DNA from: Sphingobacteriaceae bacterium
GTDB lineage: Bacteria; Bacteroidota; Bacteroidia; Sphingobacteriales; Sphingobacteriaceae
DNA length: 64,000 bases
Reading direction: 5' to 3'
Assembly (NCBI GenBank): GCA_014380615.1
Contig: JACMJM010000014.1
Coordinates: forward strand, 1 to 64,000
In this document: positions 62,717 through 64,000 of the stretch, piece by piece
Layout: every line of letters begins with the position of its first letter
Numbering within the stretch: position 1 is the stretch's first letter
Program-made: the position numbers and the translations under genes
The notes under the pieces: generated by a model
Database searches by the model: none
What the model was told of the DNA's origin: nothing
The model's input: the letters and a program-made list of their open reading frames with translations, nothing else

Positions 62717-64000
62717 ATGGCAAAAATTCTAATTGTTGACGACGAGCGCGCTATACGAAATACGTTACGCGAGATACTTGAGTACGAGGATTATGAGGTT
62801 GAAGATGTAGATAATGGTGTTGACGGACTCGAAAAAATAAAAAAAGATGATTTTGATTTAGTTCTATGCGACATTAAAATGAATAAAATGGATGGTATGG
62901 AGGTGCTTACTGAAGCACTCGCCCTAAAGCCAGACATTCCGTTCATTATGATTTCGGGACACGGAACTATAGAAACAGCCGTTGAGGCAAGTAAAAAAGG
63001 TGCTTATGACTTTATCTCAAAGCCACCTGATCTAAACCGCTTACTGATAACAGTTAGAAATGCGCTCGAACGCGGAAACCTCGTTACCGAAACAAAGGTT
63101 CTTAAAAGAAAAGTAAGTAAAGTACGTGATATGCTTGGCAACTCGCCAGCTATCTCAAAGATAAAAGATACCATCGAAAGGGTTGCCCCTACTGATGCCA
63201 GGGTTTTAATTACTGGTGCGAATGGTAGCGGTAAAGAATTAGTTGCGCGCTGGCTTCACGAAAAATCAAACCGTTCTAACGGGCCGATTATAGAGGTTAA
63301 CTGCGCCGCAATCCCATCTGAGCTAATTGAAAGTGAGCTTTTCGGACACGAAAAAGGATCTTTTACATCTGCTGTAAAACAGCGGATAGGTAAATTTGAA
63401 CAAGCCAGCGGCGGAACTTTATTTCTGGACGAAATTGGTGATATGAGTCTTTCGGCTCAAGCCAAGGTGTTACGTGCGCTTCAGGAAAGTAAAATTACCC
63501 GGGTTGGCGGCGAAAAAGAGATTGATGTTGATGTACGGGTAGTAGCAGCAACAAATAAAGACCTGTTAAAAGAGATCGAAGAAGGCAACTTCAGGATGGA
63601 CTTATTCCATCGCCTGAGTGTTATTCTGATCCATGTACCATCGCTAGCCGAACGGAAAGACGATGTGCCGCTAATTGCTGAAAGTTTTTGTGAAGAAATT
63701 TGCAATGAATACGGCATGCCTACCAAAAAATTTAGTGATGGTGCCATGGATACGCTTAGATCACTGCCGTGGACCGGAAATATCCGGGAATTACGAAATA
63801 TGGTAGAGCGGCTAATTATTTTGAGTGATAAAGTTATTACCGAGGGCGATGTGCGCACTTTCGCCAACCCTTCGGCAACGCAACCTCTTAGTCATGCTAC
63901 AGGTACAACACCCGCTCAAAATCAGTCGTCTTCAACCAATTACGATGAATTCGGCAGCTTCCAGGAGTATAAAGATTATGCTGAAAAAGAGTATATCAAA
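62717..64000 (+). CDS. Sigma-54-dependent (NtrC-type) response regulator, truncated by window end
   Basis: At least 428 residues, open at the window edge. Receiver domain with VDDERA and the acceptor in LVLCDIKMN, MISGHGTIETAVEASK and SKPPD; then the AAA+ domain with Walker A GANGSGKE, ELFGHEKGSFTSA, Walker B GGTLFLDEIGDMS and FRMDLFHRLSVI. The sigma-54 contact loop, normally GAFTGA, reads GSFTSA. The C-terminal HTH would lie past 64000. It activates sigma-54 promoters when phosphorylated; the kinase is not visible. Confidence 0.94.
   Translation, partial: MAKILIVDDERAIRNTLREILEYEDYEVEDVDNGVDGLEKIKKDDFDLVLCDIKMNKMDGMEVLTEALALKPDIPFIMISGHGTIETAVEASKKGAYDFISKPPDLNRLLITVRNALERGNLVTETKVLKRKVSKVRDMLGNSPAISKIKDTIERVAPTDARVLITGANGSGKELVARWLHEKSNRSNGPIIEVNCAAIPSELIESELFGHEKGSFTSAVKQRIGKFEQASGGTLFLDEIGDMSLSAQAKVLRALQESKITRVGGEKEIDVDVRVVAATNKDLLKEIEEGNFRMDLFHRLSVILIHVPSLAERKDDVPLIAESFCEEICNEYGMPTKKFSDGAMDTLRSLPWTGNIRELRNMVERLIILSDKVITEGDVRTFANPSATQPLSHATGTTPAQNQSSSTNYDEFGSFQEYKDYAEKEYIK

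Overview
The window looks like chromosome of an AT-rich member of the Bacteroidota, most likely a Sphingobacteriaceae (Pedobacter-like) bacterium. The signs are a type IX secretion sorting tail on a polysaccharide lyase, an ECF sigma/FecR pair, a periplasmic-propeller hybrid histidine kinase, a GH3-family protein, DUF4199, a histone H1-like small protein, YitT, an App1-type phosphatase, few Shine-Dalgarno sequences, and promoters that fit the Bacteroidota pattern TTG-N19-21-TAnnTTTG. The genus is inference; there is no rRNA.

Layout. 1-740: a truncated large serine recombinase abuts a tRNA-Leu(CAA) gene. 776-6097: a housekeeping run on the minus strand (hscB, rseP, dxr, GH3, membrane protein). 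6094-12742: two GT2 glycosyltransferases, DUF4199, an acidic protein, a dihydroorotase-like protein lacking catalytic residues, and a BatA-type protein. 12947-16771: a 53-codon ORF, then a cobalamin riboswitch controlling btuF-btuC-btuD. 16809-19471: a promoter with an operator-like perfect palindrome, a 27-aa ORF and an outer-membrane barrel protein. 19472-28048: a GC-rich repeat-like element, a lone receiver protein, cold-shock protein, App1 protein with a duplicated 3' end, DUF1206, a doubly frameshifted DUF4268 gene, LOG protein, Na+/solute symporter, recR and an SDR. 28105-32026: secreted rhamnogalacturonan lyase and YitT.

32264-36062 is a trpDFBA operon with an attenuator: a promoter, a 17-aa leader peptide with adjacent Trp codons, then an intrinsic terminator just before trpD. 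trpE, trpG and trpC are not here. 36109-45858 holds small membrane and periplasmic proteins, a MATE pump, a histone-like protein, a RIC-type di-iron protein, a degraded C-terminal piece of a contractile-tail sheath gene, a hybrid kinase, a VOC gene cut by an in-frame TAG, an anti-sigma-like/cupin protein and an M14 carboxypeptidase.

45887-51706 is the most unusual locus: ECF sigma, FecR anti-sigma, an STN-domain protein built from GVQVAGV-type surface repeats with a barrel-like end instead of a TonB receptor, a GIN/DUF2807 protein and a second repeat protein related to the first. Together they suggest a cell-surface signalling variant in which the STN domain sits on a repeat/barrel protein.

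51792-64000: an AraC-type HTH fragment, a 1427-aa hybrid sensor kinase with two receivers and no output domain, a fucose/arabinose isomerase-family enzyme with a divergent AraC regulator, an exonuclease/GIY-YIG fusion, ferritin, a CrtA-like protein, RNase P RNA and the start of an NtrC-type regulator that runs off the window. No CRISPR array, rRNA or intact transposase was seen.
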